A stretch of DNA of 64,000 nucleotides, from positions 1 through 64,000 of the forward strand of contig JANPBT010000017.1 of NCBI GenBank assembly GCA_031430575.1, read 5' to 3'. Positions 25,482 through 33,565 of this stretch are shown piece by piece. The notes under the pieces are model-generated. The model was not told the origin of the DNA. It made no database searches and saw only the letters and a program-made list of their open reading frames with translations. How positions within the stretch are numbered: position 1 is the first letter of the stretch; the number at the start of each line of letters is the position of its first letter. The position numbers were made by a program, and so were the translations under genes. Source of the DNA: JANMDS01 sp031430575 (GTDB taxonomy: Bacteria; Pseudomonadota; Gammaproteobacteria; Burkholderiales; Casimicrobiaceae).

Positions 25482-25889
25482 TTAGGGGCGTGAAGCCCAT
25501 TGAAACGCGAAATATCCTGCGGTTGATGCAACGCCACTCACCGCAGTACCCCAGGCCATATCAATCAGCGAGTGGCCTATCGGCCAATTTTTAAGAGTTG
25601 CCAGGTTGGTGAGATCGTAGGTAGCGTAGGCAAAAAAGCCGAGTAACGCACCCCACGCCATGACCGCACTCCACCCACCTGTCGGCGAACGAGGCGCCAC
25701 TGCGAAGAGCACCAATCCCAATGGAAAAAGCAGATAAAAAAGAGCTGCTGGGATTAGCCTTGGCGTAATCGCCATTAAATGACCAATGCCATGCTGATAC
25801 ATCGGCTTCGCGACCACAGTCAACCAGACTACATCTAGCGCAATCATCGTTGTTGCTGTCGCCGCATAAGCCCACATGGTTTTCTTCAT
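25482..25889 (-). CDS. DUF2177 membrane protein
   Basis: A 135-residue integral membrane protein with four hydrophobic spans and the DUF2177 hallmarks: LDVVWLTVVAKPMYQHGIGHLM near the start, a central AWGALLGFFAYATYDLTNLATLKNWP and a final DMAWGTAVSGVASTAGYF. Function unknown. It ends 20 bp before the broken lipoprotein gene and begins 11 bp after the PNPOx-like gene, so 26410-24319 is likely one transcription unit. Confidence 0.88.
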   Translation of the reverse strand: MKKTMWAYAATATTMIALDVVWLTVVAKPMYQHGIGHLMAITPRLIPAALFYLLFPLGLVLFAVAPRSPTGGWSAVMAWGALLGFFAYATYDLTNLATLKNWPIGHSLIDMAWGTAVSGVASTAGYFAFQWASRP

Positions 25890-25900
25890 CGTTATCTTTG

Positions 25901-26410
25901 TTACTCTAAATTTGACGACAAGTTTGAAAGCGTATCGTGGTGACCCAAACCAATAGGCTTAGCCGCGACAATGGACGCCGCCATTGCAAACATCCGAACC
26001 ATCTTGCTATGCGGGGCGTCCCAATACTCTGCCAGCGCAGGAGTGAACTTTAGAAGCACCAAATGCGGCGAGCTAGGACCGTCGGGAAACCACGGCTTGG
26101 CAAATGGCGTCCATAAACGCTCAATGCGGACACGATCATGGTGAAGCTCGCCATGGCCTGAAATTGAGATGTAAGTGGAATGGTCAGAATTGGAAAAACA
26201 AACATTTGCTACGCGCAAATGTTGTGCCTTTTCGGATTGGGAGTTTGTGAAAAACCACAATGCGCCACCTGCATCCATTTCAAGCGGGGTCATCGGACGC
26301 CCTACAAGGGCACCATCGTCATCGTGCGTTGTAAGCATCGCGGCTGAAAAATCTTCAATAAGCGTACTTAAGTGTGTGCGCTCAGCGCTTGTTTGCGGTT
26401 CAATTTTCAT
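25901..26410 (-). CDS. Pyridoxamine 5'-phosphate oxidase-like (general stress protein 26) family
   Basis: A 169-residue flavin-binding split-barrel protein: FSAAMLTTHDDDGALVGRPM, then GALWFFTNSQSEKAQHL, VCFSNSDHSTYISISGHGEL and RLWTPFAKPWFPDGPSSPHLVLLKFTP. This is the pattern of the general stress protein 26 (Pyrid_ox_like) group. These bind FMN or FAD, and their reactions are mostly unknown. Upstream, TTTTACC and GGTAAA form an inverted pair (about 26507-26533) that may be regulatory. First gene of a likely three-gene unit. Confidence 0.86.
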   Translation of the reverse strand: MKIEPQTSAERTHLSTLIEDFSAAMLTTHDDDGALVGRPMTPLEMDAGGALWFFTNSQSEKAQHLRVANVCFSNSDHSTYISISGHGELHHDRVRIERLWTPFAKPWFPDGPSSPHLVLLKFTPALAEYWDAPHSKMVRMFAMAASIVAAKPIGLGHHDTLSNLSSNLE

Positions 26411-26560
26411 TGGAAGTAACCTTGGCTTGTCGTATGAGGGCTAAAAAGATGTATGTATGACTAAATCGTGTTGTCGAGTGAAATAAAGTCGGGAAGATAG
26501 ACACTGTTTTACCTATTAGATCGCGGGGTAAACACTTACGTTCGGTGGACGGCGCACTTT

Positions 26561-26800
26561 CTACGAATAACAAATTAGTCCGTCTGGCGCATCTTCTACC
26601 GCCAAAGTTTTTCGAACTTTTTTGTACACCACGTTCACCCCAGTTTTCCGACTGATGACGGCAAGTCCGTGTGCGGTCTGATCAGTCGGACGCCGCCGTG
26701 CCAGCGCATCGGGATTTAATTTCCCCTCAAAGTCGTGGGAAACCGTAATAACATGTCGACGTAGTGCACTAGGTGTTATCGATTGAATTGTGGTTGCCAT
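26561..26800 (-). CDS. Small hypothetical protein
   Basis: A 79-residue basic protein starting MATTIQSITPSALRRHVITV. ATG 26800 has AAGGGTGA about seven bases upstream, a good ribosome site; the in-frame GTG three codons earlier lies inside that site. Patterned residues (HDFEGKLNPDALARRRPTDQ) suggest a folded protein, but I do not recognise it. Confidence 0.55.
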   Translation of the reverse strand: MATTIQSITPSALRRHVITVSHDFEGKLNPDALARRRPTDQTAHGLAVISRKTGVNVVYKKVRKTLAVEDAPDGLICYS

Positions 26801-26934
26801 AAAAATCACCCTTTAGATTCGGTTACATTGATTTGAAAAATAACACCAGACCACCGCGCAGGACACAGAGGTAAGCGCTTCTCGAAAATGATCCAACTCA
26901 ACAGCACACAGCTTCAGTGAACCCGCTTCCGCAA

Positions 26935-27483
26935 TCAAGATTTGTTTGCACGTGCCTTAGCCGTGCGAACGCAGCCATCCTTCGCCTCACCGCTCAACGC
27001 ATCACATTTTTCAATGTCTACTTTGTAGTCAGCGTCTCGTTGGCTATCGGCATTAACTTTCTTGGCCGCGTCGACTTTCTTAATCATCTTGTTCTCTGCT
27101 AGGGCATCGGTGTGCGTGCGCTTGGCCTCTGCGCGGCACACATCTTTATCATTACCCATTCGGTCATCGCAAATCTCTTTTGAAATCGCATAGGCGGAAT
27201 CAGCTTGGGTCATTCGCATCTTGTTTGCATCACTTTCTTTTCCTGAAAACGCATATTTGAGCTCTGCTTTTGCGTCGTTTTCTTTGCCCTTGGCTTGCGC
27301 ATAGCAAATATCGCGTGCGTTTGCGCGCAGGGCTAAACACGCATTAATATCTAACTTATAGTCAGCGGCAATTTTGTTTTTTCCGGCAGAGTGCTCCGCA
27401 TTCGTAAGCGCCGCGGCGTGGACGCCTGTAGCAGTGAAAAGTGCGAGCGAAATTGCAGCAGTGAGGTCGCGAATTGCATTCAT
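26935..27483 (-). CDS. Exported cysteine-containing repeat protein, unknown function
   Basis: A 182-residue exported protein, signal peptide to about residue 24 (TATGVHAAA). Three similar units each have two cysteines in helical, lysine/alanine-rich context: DYKLDINACLALRANARDIC, then ISKEICDDRMGNDKDVCRAE and DYKVDIEKCDALSGEAKDGC. The conserved C-x(8-11)-C spacing suggests a disulfide or a metal or heme-free pair per helical hairpin. Similar proteins are common in stress gene neighbourhoods of betaproteobacteria, without known function. ATG 27483 has AAGGAAA upstream. Confidence 0.78.
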   Translation of the reverse strand: MNAIRDLTAAISLALFTATGVHAAALTNAEHSAGKNKIAADYKLDINACLALRANARDICYAQAKGKENDAKAELKYAFSGKESDANKMRMTQADSAYAISKEICDDRMGNDKDVCRAEAKRTHTDALAENKMIKKVDAAKKVNADSQRDADYKVDIEKCDALSGEAKDGCVRTAKARANKS

Positions 27484-27567
27484 GATTCGATTTCCTTTTT
27501 CGTTAAGCAAGCCGTGAGTTTGCGAAATGTAGAAAAAGTTTGTGAGCAGACAACGCCTTGTTGACCT

Positions 27568-27583
27568 GTAGTGGATGTCCTAC
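27568..27583. promoter_or_regulatory. Candidate island regulatory motif
   Basis: GTAGTGGATGTCCTAC, three mismatches from the palindrome GTAGGACATGTCCTAC; 85 bp upstream of the cysteine-repeat protein start. Confidence 0.35.
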
Positions 27584-27614
27584 GACTTTCGTTCCGTTAG
27601 GTGGGAAACAGTCA

Positions 27615-27632
27615 ATACCTGCGGCGCAGTTT
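27615..27632 (+). repeat. CCTGCGGCGCAG dispersed repeat, copy 18
   Basis: ATACCTGCGGCGCAGTTT; one of only two intact copies within the 20.5-38.5 kb island, intergenic. Confidence 0.9.
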
Positions 27633-28112
27633 GTGCGTTTTTTTGTTGAATTACGATGACTAAACGCTCCAAACTGTCTCGCCGTTTTGTTACTTTCTTC
27701 TTATGCCCGCTCATCATCGAAAAAAAGCTTTTGCGAAATTCAAAGCATGTCTTGGCATGTTTTCCGAAACCTTCAGTCGCGCGCATAACCCACGCGTACC
27801 GTCGCTCATGCGGCTCAGGCTACTTACACTGAAATCGCCGCGCCAAGCACTTCTACAGTGAGACTTGGTAAGGTAAAACGATCTCACTGGGGCAGTATTT
27901 CTGCGCGAAAAAAGGATTCATTTCAGCAGTGCATCTTTGTAAACTAACGCGTAAGATGGTCAGAAATGAATTGTGGATTCTGATGAATACGAGAAAAAAA
28001 TCGCACCGCAAAAAGTCACTTTTCGTGGATTTGTAAATTCACAGCGCAGTAACGCTTATCGTTAAAAATGCATCTCGCCTTGATGAAGCCACCGACAAGC
28101 TCAATGGCAGGT

Positions 28113-28316
28113 TTACTTTAACTTGCTGTAAGCAACGTCGGTGGCCGCGCCTCTGCCAGTATCAATAAGTCCTCGGGCAATATCCTTTGCGGCTTGCACG
28201 ATCACCGGCTGCGGCTCCGTTGGGTTCGGATTGACGGTTTCGTCAAGTTCATGCGGAAGTTTGATGACATTCGTACGCAAAAGAACTTTTTTAAGCGTAT
28301 TGTTTTTCTGATTCAT
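28113..28316 (-). CDS. Small hypothetical protein
   Basis: A 67-residue protein (MNQKNNTLKKVLLRTNVIKL...) with a central proline-rich stretch NPNPTEPQPV and a C-terminal helix AAKDIARGLIDTGRGAATDV. GGGAG lies about eight bases before the ATG. Not recognised; probably a genuine small gene. Confidence 0.55.
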   Translation of the reverse strand: MNQKNNTLKKVLLRTNVIKLPHELDETVNPNPTEPQPVIVQAAKDIARGLIDTGRGAATDVAYSKLK

Positions 28317-28339
28317 TAAAGAGACTCCCTAAATTAGTT

Positions 28340-28636
28340 TCACGTATGAAATATTGAAGCAACAGATTTGTTCCCTGCGTTCTCCCGCCGAATTTGTAAC
28401 GCCACGATCCGAGGTACTGCGTTGCGCTTGAAGAGCGCTCTAATTCTCGACTGGGCAGGTTGTTGCTTTGCACCTTCAGTCAAAGTGAGTACGATACGAA
28501 TCCCCGAAACTAAGTCGTCGCCTGTTCGGTCGAGCAGGCTCAACACACCCGAATGGGAGACTTCGCTTAGTCGGGGCACCGTCACGCAAAGCATTTCTGG
28601 CGGAACCGCAATCCCGAGCCACGCCGCGACTTCCAC
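28340..28636 (-). CDS. Hypothetical protein, uncertain
   Basis: A 98-residue frame from GTG 28636 with AGGA seven bases upstream. It includes LGIAVPPEMLCVTVPRLSEV and LLDRTGDDLVSGIRIVLTLT, which look like real secondary structure, but there is no recognised family and an overlapping frame exists on the other strand. It may be a fragment. Confidence 0.35.
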   Translation of the reverse strand: MEVAAWLGIAVPPEMLCVTVPRLSEVSHSGVLSLLDRTGDDLVSGIRIVLTLTEGAKQQPAQSRIRALFKRNAVPRIVALQIRRENAGNKSVASIFHT

Positions 28637-28687
28637 AGTAAAATCCTAATGATGTTGACAAGCATCGGTGGGACTCGCGTCGCGCAG

Positions 28688-28705
28688 AGACCTGAGACGC
28701 AGATT
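28688..28705 (+). repeat. Degenerate dispersed repeat
   Basis: AGACCTGAGACGCAGATT, two core mismatches. It forms an imperfect inverted pair with 28745-28762 just downstream of the GH130 gene. Not counted among the 41. Confidence 0.5.
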
Positions 28706-28744
28706 AAAAGCATTTCTCGTATTTCCTTTCTGGACAAATAGCTC

Positions 28745-28762
28745 AAACGACACCGCAGGTAT
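28745..28762 (-). repeat. Degenerate dispersed repeat
   Basis: AAACGACACCGCAGGTAT, 14 of 18 bases matching; 6 bp beyond the GH130 stop. Not counted among the 41. Confidence 0.45.
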
Positions 28763-28768
28763 TGACCA

Positions 28769-30070
28769 CTAAACAGGCGCAAGCGAATTAAGAAGGTCGC
28801 CAATCTTGATCGACGCGAAATTTGAGTAGGTGTCTGACACCGCATAGGGCAGAATGATCAAATCGTTATGCCGAAGTGCACCGCATGTGTAGGCAACATT
28901 AGGCACGTAACCCTCGCGCTCCGAGGGCTCGGGTCGCACCAAAGGATCATGTGAACGGGCAAGTACTTTGCTCGGATCATTTTTATCAAGTAACACCGCG
29001 CCAATGGCGTATCGGCGCACCAGACCTACGCCGTGTGTCAGCATAAGCCAGCCTTCATCGAGCTCAATAGGTGATCCACAATTGCCAATCTGTACGAACT
29101 CCCAAGGGCGCAGCGGCGCGAGAATCAGTTTTCCGCCATTCCATGTATTCAAATCATCAGAATAAATGAGATACAAGTTTTCATTGTCCTGACGGGCAAT
29201 CATCGCGTAGCGCCCGCTAAGTTTGCGCGGAAAAAGCGCCATCCCTTTGTTGCGCGCAGCGCTGCCTAAAAGCGGTGTGAGTCGAAAGGTGACGAAATCA
29301 GTCGTCTCCAGCAATTCGGAGCGAATAGCGATGCCGCTGTAGGCGGTGTAGGTGGCGTAGAACACTTTTGACCCGTCATCGTCAAACTCTACGAAACGTG
29401 CATCTTCAATGCCATGAAATTGCGCGTCTGTCATCGGAAAGATCACCCGCTCGCTTATATCTTCGTCAGGGTTAAACGACACTTCGATACTCTCGCCCAA
29501 CGGATGCGGCAAGCGCTTCATTATCATCGGCAGCGAAGCAAGCCGCACAGAGGGATCCACCATCACGCCGCCATCAGCGGCAATTGCACCCGTACGAAAA
29601 GTCAGAGATGAAATGTGCCCTTCTCCCACCGCGCGCAAACTCAAAATGAATCGGCAGCCGCCCGGTTGTGCGCCGGATTGGTCGGGATCCAACACGATGC
29701 TGGGATTAAAAAGTGCTGCGGCTTCAAACGAGTATTCGTTCATAAAATACGCGCCCACCAACTGCCGTTGCAGCTGCGTGAAATCGGAATGCGAGGAAAA
29801 TGCATCCTCCATTTCGTTTGCCCGTGCTTCAAACTTTAGGAGTAAGTTGCGATGCCGCCGATCAAAATTTTCGAGGACGTCGAGCAACTGTTGTTTGGCC
29901 GTATGGGCATCGAGCGCAAGCACACGATCCACGATGTGGTTAGCCCGCGTTTTATCTGTGAGATTTAGGTCCCGCGGCTCTGTAGCGGGCCTAAACGGCC
30001 GCACAAGCACTCGGGATGGATCAGGTCGCAAATAGTGTGCTTGGCGATTAAGAAACATAACATTGGACAC
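28769..30070 (-). CDS. Glycoside hydrolase family 130-like phosphorylase
   Basis: A 433-residue protein. After an N-terminal helical region it has the five-bladed propeller typical of GH130 mannoside phosphorylases: NPSIVLDPDQSG, HGIEDARFVEFDDDGSKVFY, NKGMALFPRKLSGRYAMIAR, IGNCGSPIELDEGWLMLTHG and YVPNVAYTCGALRHNDLIIL. These cleave beta-mannosides with phosphate. GTG 30070 has AGGA five bases upstream. It lies 11 bp after the GT4 gene, so both are one unit; the pair may make and recycle a mannose-containing storage or surface glycan. That role is inferred. Confidence 0.85.
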   Translation of the reverse strand: MSNVMFLNRQAHYLRPDPSRVLVRPFRPATEPRDLNLTDKTRANHIVDRVLALDAHTAKQQLLDVLENFDRRHRNLLLKFEARANEMEDAFSSHSDFTQLQRQLVGAYFMNEYSFEAAALFNPSIVLDPDQSGAQPGGCRFILSLRAVGEGHISSLTFRTGAIAADGGVMVDPSVRLASLPMIMKRLPHPLGESIEVSFNPDEDISERVIFPMTDAQFHGIEDARFVEFDDDGSKVFYATYTAYSGIAIRSELLETTDFVTFRLTPLLGSAARNKGMALFPRKLSGRYAMIARQDNENLYLIYSDDLNTWNGGKLILAPLRPWEFVQIGNCGSPIELDEGWLMLTHGVGLVRRYAIGAVLLDKNDPSKVLARSHDPLVRPEPSEREGYVPNVAYTCGALRHNDLIILPYAVSDTYSNFASIKIGDLLNSLAPV

Positions 30071-30081
30071 TGTATCCTTTT

Positions 30082-32442
30082 TTAGTTAGAAGAGTCTGCA
30101 AATTGAGGCTGGTGTTGCGACCGCAATGACATCGGAACTACCTGCATTACATTCTTCTGCACTAAGAAGTCTGGCGTCGCCGCCGCGCGCCTCGCCAGTG
30201 CGCGCATCTGCACGACAGCTAGCAAGTAACTCACCGCTGATTCACCGCCTTGATTTTCATTTGCCCGATCACGATGCAGCCCGTCGCGGCAGCTTCCCGT
30301 TTCCAGATCCACAAGCGGAATCAGCAAATCATTGAACCCCAAAAACCAAGCAAACGCCCGCGCAGCGTGTGCGTGCCACGCGGCATCGCCTTCGGCTCGC
30401 CATGCCGCGTCGCACGCAGCAATTGAAGCGGTGACCTCCAATGGCTGCTGATCAAAGGCACGAGGACGTTGCGTTGTGTCAAAAAAGCCGCCGGTGCCCA
30501 CAGGTCGAAAGTGTCCGGCAGGTGCGCTTTGTATCCGCATCAACCACGTCAAAGACTTGATCCCCGCATCGGTGTACGCGTGTGTCTGCGTCGCCTGCCC
30601 TGTCACAATAAGCGCTTCACACAGGCGGGCGTTGTCGTAGGCGAGGCCACGCTCGAACCAAACCCAATCGGGGCGCTCTGTAACTACGAATAAAGCAAGC
30701 AATTTATCGGCTAAAACCCGTTGTAATTGCATCGGCGCAGACCAACCTGCAGCCGGCGTAGTACCCGCGTGGGCAAGCAAAAAATGATTGATTCCAAGCA
30801 AAGCAAACGCCCACGCGCGAGGCGATGAAAATTGAGCAACTACTGGCATCGCCTGTGAAAAAAGCTCAGATGCCCAACGACGCCGCGCGGCACTGGCATC
30901 GGTCCCGGCGCAGGCGCCGAGAGCCCACAAAGTACGACCGTGGCTGTCTTCGGAGCCTTTCTCCTCCAACCATCTCCGATCAAAACTCATAAAATTTCGA
31001 AAACGATTAGCCTCAGCATTCCACGCGTGCTGTACAAACGCAGCCATCCGAGAGGTAACGATTTCGGGTAGCCGGGTTTCACCGGGTGCGTTTAATGCAG
31101 AGGCCAGAAGCAAGCCGCGGGCGTTATCATCGACACAATAGCCATGCGCGCGATTCGGTACGTTATGCACTGCGTGTTGATACAGGCCGGTATCGTCGCA
31201 AAGCGCCAAAAAATGCTGAACACGCGCAACGGGTAAATCATGTAGCGCTGGCGTTAGCGTGCTTAAGCTTTGCCGCATCGCGCTTGAGCGTGCGTGCATT
31301 CGTTGAGCGTGCTCAAACACAGCAATGTAGCGAAGCGCAGTACGTGCCCATGTCATCGCTCGGCTGTTTTCGTACGCTCGAGTACGCATGGCATCCCGGC
31401 GGGCATCGTCGGTTAAGAGTACTGCAATTTCGTGCCCGATCGCGTGCGCATCACCAAACGGAACTAACACGCCCTGACCATCGGCCAGTAGCTCGCGCGC
31501 GTGCCAGTACGGAGTTGAGACAACCGCTTTACCTAAACCAAAACTATAGGCCAATGTGCCGGAAGTCATCTGTGCTTCGTTGAGATATGGCGTGGCATAG
31601 ACATCGCACATCGCGATAAAGCGCAATAAGGTTGGTAAATCGACGAATTGATTGAGAAAAACTACATTATCCTGAATTCCTAAAGCTTCCACTCGCGCTT
31701 GCAATTGGTCGCGATAGGCTTCGCCATGCTGGCGCACGAGATTGGGATGGGTAGCGCCGAGCACTACATAAACCGCATTTGGCGCACGCTGCAAGATCGC
31801 CGGCATCGCCTCGATCATCACTTCAATCCCTTTGTTTGGATTGAGTAGGCCGAAAGTGAGGATCACATCTTTACCGCTGTAGCCAAGCGCAGCTTTCGCG
31901 TCATCGGGGGCGATAAAATCGAAATCGGGAATGCCATGCGCGATCACTTCAATTTTGTTCGCGGGTACGTCGTAAACATCGCGCAAAAGTTCTCGCCCTT
32001 TTTCTGCCATAACGATCACTTTCGCAGAAGCATCGACAATGCGGTTTAACACCTCGCGCTGTGCCGGTGAAGGAGGCAAGAGCACGGTATGCAGCGTCGT
32101 CACAATGGGCATAGTCAACCGCGTAAGCAACTCCAAAATATGGCCTCCAGCCTCGCCACCAAAAATTCCAAACTCATGCTGAAGCGAAACAATGTCGTAG
32201 CGGCCTGTATTTAGAAATGCAGCCGCACGAATGTAGTCATCGACGATACCGTCGTTGATTTCGCAGCGAACGCTGACGGGGTACTCATAGCCTTGTTCAG
32301 TATCGGTCATCGCGACGATGCACGTATTCAGCGCCGCAGCGGATTGGGCTACGGCGTGTTGCAAATCTGAGGTAAACGTGGCGATGCCGCAGCGCCGGGG
32401 TGATGAATTACCGATAAACGCTACGCGGCGCAGCGCGTTCAC
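30082..32442 (-). CDS. GT4 glycosyltransferase fused to an alpha/alpha-barrel domain
   Basis: A 786-residue two-domain protein. Residues 1-380 are a GT-B fold GT4 transferase: IGNSSPRRCGIATFTSDL at the acceptor side, LQHEFGIFGGEAGGHIL, ILTFGLLNPNKGIEVMIEA and the nucleotide-sugar site YLNEAQMTSGTLAYSFGLGK. Residues about 410-770 form a helical region with repeated aromatic motifs (HGYCVDDNARGLLLAS, FMSFDRRWLEEKGSEDSHGR, RAWAFALLGINHFL) resembling six-hairpin glycosidase-type barrels. It is the first gene of the unit with GH130. The barrel may act on the same glycan. Donor and acceptor are unknown. Confidence 0.82.
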   Translation of the reverse strand: MNALRRVAFIGNSSPRRCGIATFTSDLQHAVAQSAAALNTCIVAMTDTEQGYEYPVSVRCEINDGIVDDYIRAAAFLNTGRYDIVSLQHEFGIFGGEAGGHILELLTRLTMPIVTTLHTVLLPPSPAQREVLNRIVDASAKVIVMAEKGRELLRDVYDVPANKIEVIAHGIPDFDFIAPDDAKAALGYSGKDVILTFGLLNPNKGIEVMIEAMPAILQRAPNAVYVVLGATHPNLVRQHGEAYRDQLQARVEALGIQDNVVFLNQFVDLPTLLRFIAMCDVYATPYLNEAQMTSGTLAYSFGLGKAVVSTPYWHARELLADGQGVLVPFGDAHAIGHEIAVLLTDDARRDAMRTRAYENSRAMTWARTALRYIAVFEHAQRMHARSSAMRQSLSTLTPALHDLPVARVQHFLALCDDTGLYQHAVHNVPNRAHGYCVDDNARGLLLASALNAPGETRLPEIVTSRMAAFVQHAWNAEANRFRNFMSFDRRWLEEKGSEDSHGRTLWALGACAGTDASAARRRWASELFSQAMPVVAQFSSPRAWAFALLGINHFLLAHAGTTPAAGWSAPMQLQRVLADKLLALFVVTERPDWVWFERGLAYDNARLCEALIVTGQATQTHAYTDAGIKSLTWLMRIQSAPAGHFRPVGTGGFFDTTQRPRAFDQQPLEVTASIAACDAAWRAEGDAAWHAHAARAFAWFLGFNDLLIPLVDLETGSCRDGLHRDRANENQGGESAVSYLLAVVQMRALARRAAATPDFLVQKNVMQVVPMSLRSQHQPQFADSSN

Positions 32443-32682
32443 GAGGTCACCTGGGATTTGGTATTAAGATAACTTGGGGAGTAATTCATCGCGTTCTCCA
32501 TAGCGAAATCATCGGATATCGAATCAAATGTTTAAATGCCCACTCAGGTTTAGAAAATACTGTTTGATAAAACAGCATCGGGCGAGCACAGTCATTCTTT
32601 TTACGACGGGATGCAGCAACGCTGCGTAGGAAAACGTCGCGTTTGTGCGTAGTTGTGGCGGTCAAACAGCGCTTAACCGCAA

Positions 32683-32700
32683 ATACCTGCGGCGCAGTTT
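32683..32700 (+). repeat. CCTGCGGCGCAG dispersed repeat, copy 19
   Basis: ATACCTGCGGCGCAGTTT, intergenic, 19 bp beyond the stop of the 32962-32720 gene; the second intact copy within the island. Confidence 0.9.
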
Positions 32701-32719
32701 TTGCACTTTTCGCTGATCA

Positions 32720-32962
32720 TCACCACAAAAATGGCTCGTAGCGCTTCACCGGAAGCGTAAGCTCGATTGCTGCATCGGGTGTCGGCGGTACCGCTAGTGC
32801 GCCTTTGATCGCGCCACCCTCGCCTTCCCACTCTTGAATTTCAACGCGCTTTGGTTTCGGTATGGCCTTACGGCGCGCAAGCGCTACCGCTTGGCGCTGA
32901 ACGGCGCTGCAGGCGTATGCCGCAATTCCAGCAGCGGTGAGAGCGAGGTACGGTGTTTTCAT
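32720..32962 (-). CDS. Hypothetical protein with N-terminal membrane segment
   Basis: An 80-residue protein with an N-terminal hydrophobic stretch (YLALTAAGIAAYACSAV) followed by a basic region (ALARRKAIPKPKRVEIQEWE) and a proline-rich tail. GGAATACCGATG upstream provides a ribosome site. The segment may be a membrane anchor or a signal peptide. TGTAGGAC, a half of the island motif, lies 68 bp upstream. Function unknown. Confidence 0.6.
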   Translation of the reverse strand: MKTPYLALTAAGIAAYACSAVQRQAVALARRKAIPKPKRVEIQEWEGEGGAIKGALAVPPTPDAAIELTLPVKRYEPFLW

Positions 32963-33029
32963 CGGTATTCCTTTTTTTAGGCGCTGTATATCAATCTAAA
33001 GCAGATTAGCTCTGCACCTTTCGATCGTC

Positions 33030-33037
33030 TGTAGGAC
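33030..33037. promoter_or_regulatory. Half-site of the island motif
   Basis: TGTAGGAC upstream of the minus-strand small gene at 32962; matches one arm of the palindrome at 33091. Confidence 0.3.
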
Positions 33038-33090
33038 TGCGCGCAGCACGCATGTGGGAAATCAACGAAATAGTCGCATTGCACATCAAA

Positions 33091-33106
33091 ATAGGACATG
33101 TCCTAC
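33091..33106. promoter_or_regulatory. Palindromic island motif ATAGGACATGTCCTAC
   Basis: Core AGGACATGTCCT (33093-33104) is a perfect 12-bp palindrome. GCAGGAC at 33123-33129 repeats one arm. Located between the divergent genes at 32962 and 33164, where a dimeric regulator could control both. Confidence 0.5.
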
Positions 33107-33163
33107 AGCCAAAGCGTAGCTTGCAGGACTATCATCTACCAATATGTATACGAATTCATCGCT

Positions 33164-33565
33164 GTGAAGATCAACACTTTTCTCATTGAAGACAACGCGC
33201 TCATACGAGAAAATCTGACGGCGACGTTGCAGGAGCTCTCCGAGGTGAAAATGCTTGCCTATGCCGATACGGAGTCTGAAGGCATCGCGCTTTTGCAGCG
33301 ATCGCGCGATTGGCAGTTAGCGATTGTCGATCTATTTTTGCGCGTCGGCAGCGGTATGGATGTTGTCGCCGCACTTGCGATGCGTAAGCGCACTCAAAAG
33401 GTTGTGGTGCTAACGAATTACGCGACGCCCGAAGTACGCCACCGATGCTTAGCCTTGGGCGCCGATGCGGTATTTGATAAATCAACCGAAATCGATGGGC
33501 TTATCCATTTCTGCATTTCTATGTCGGGCGATTCGGTCGATGCGCAACCTAGCTTAGTCGATTAA
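33164..33565 (+). CDS. Single-domain response regulator (receiver only)
   Basis: A 133-residue CheY-like receiver without an output domain: INTFLIEDNALIRENL (acidic pocket), phosphoacceptor Asp in LAIVDLFLRVGSG (about 57), Thr in KVVVLTNYATPEV and Lys in ADAVFDKSTEID (about 108). GTG 33164 puts the start at VKINTFLIED, as expected for receivers; an upstream ATG at 33098 lies inside the palindromic motif. It ends overlapping the convergent NarL-type gene by 12 bp. It may work in a phosphorelay with the kinase at 34270. Confidence 0.85.
   Translation: MKINTFLIEDNALIRENLTATLQELSEVKMLAYADTESEGIALLQRSRDWQLAIVDLFLRVGSGMDVVAALAMRKRTQKVVVLTNYATPEVRHRCLALGADAVFDKSTEIDGLIHFCISMSGDSVDAQPSLVD

Larger units (their letters stand above)
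27511..28112. other. Intergenic stretch, 602 bp
   Basis: Contains a GTAGTGGATGTCCTAC motif (27568-27583) upstream of the cysteine-repeat gene and repeat copy 18. Nothing else identified; the frame at 27580-27786 looks accidental. Confidence 0.45.

Noticed and set aside
27580..27786. 68-codon minus-strand frame containing repeat copy 18
   Set aside because: No ribosome site, no family; it exists mainly because the repeat is open in all frames.
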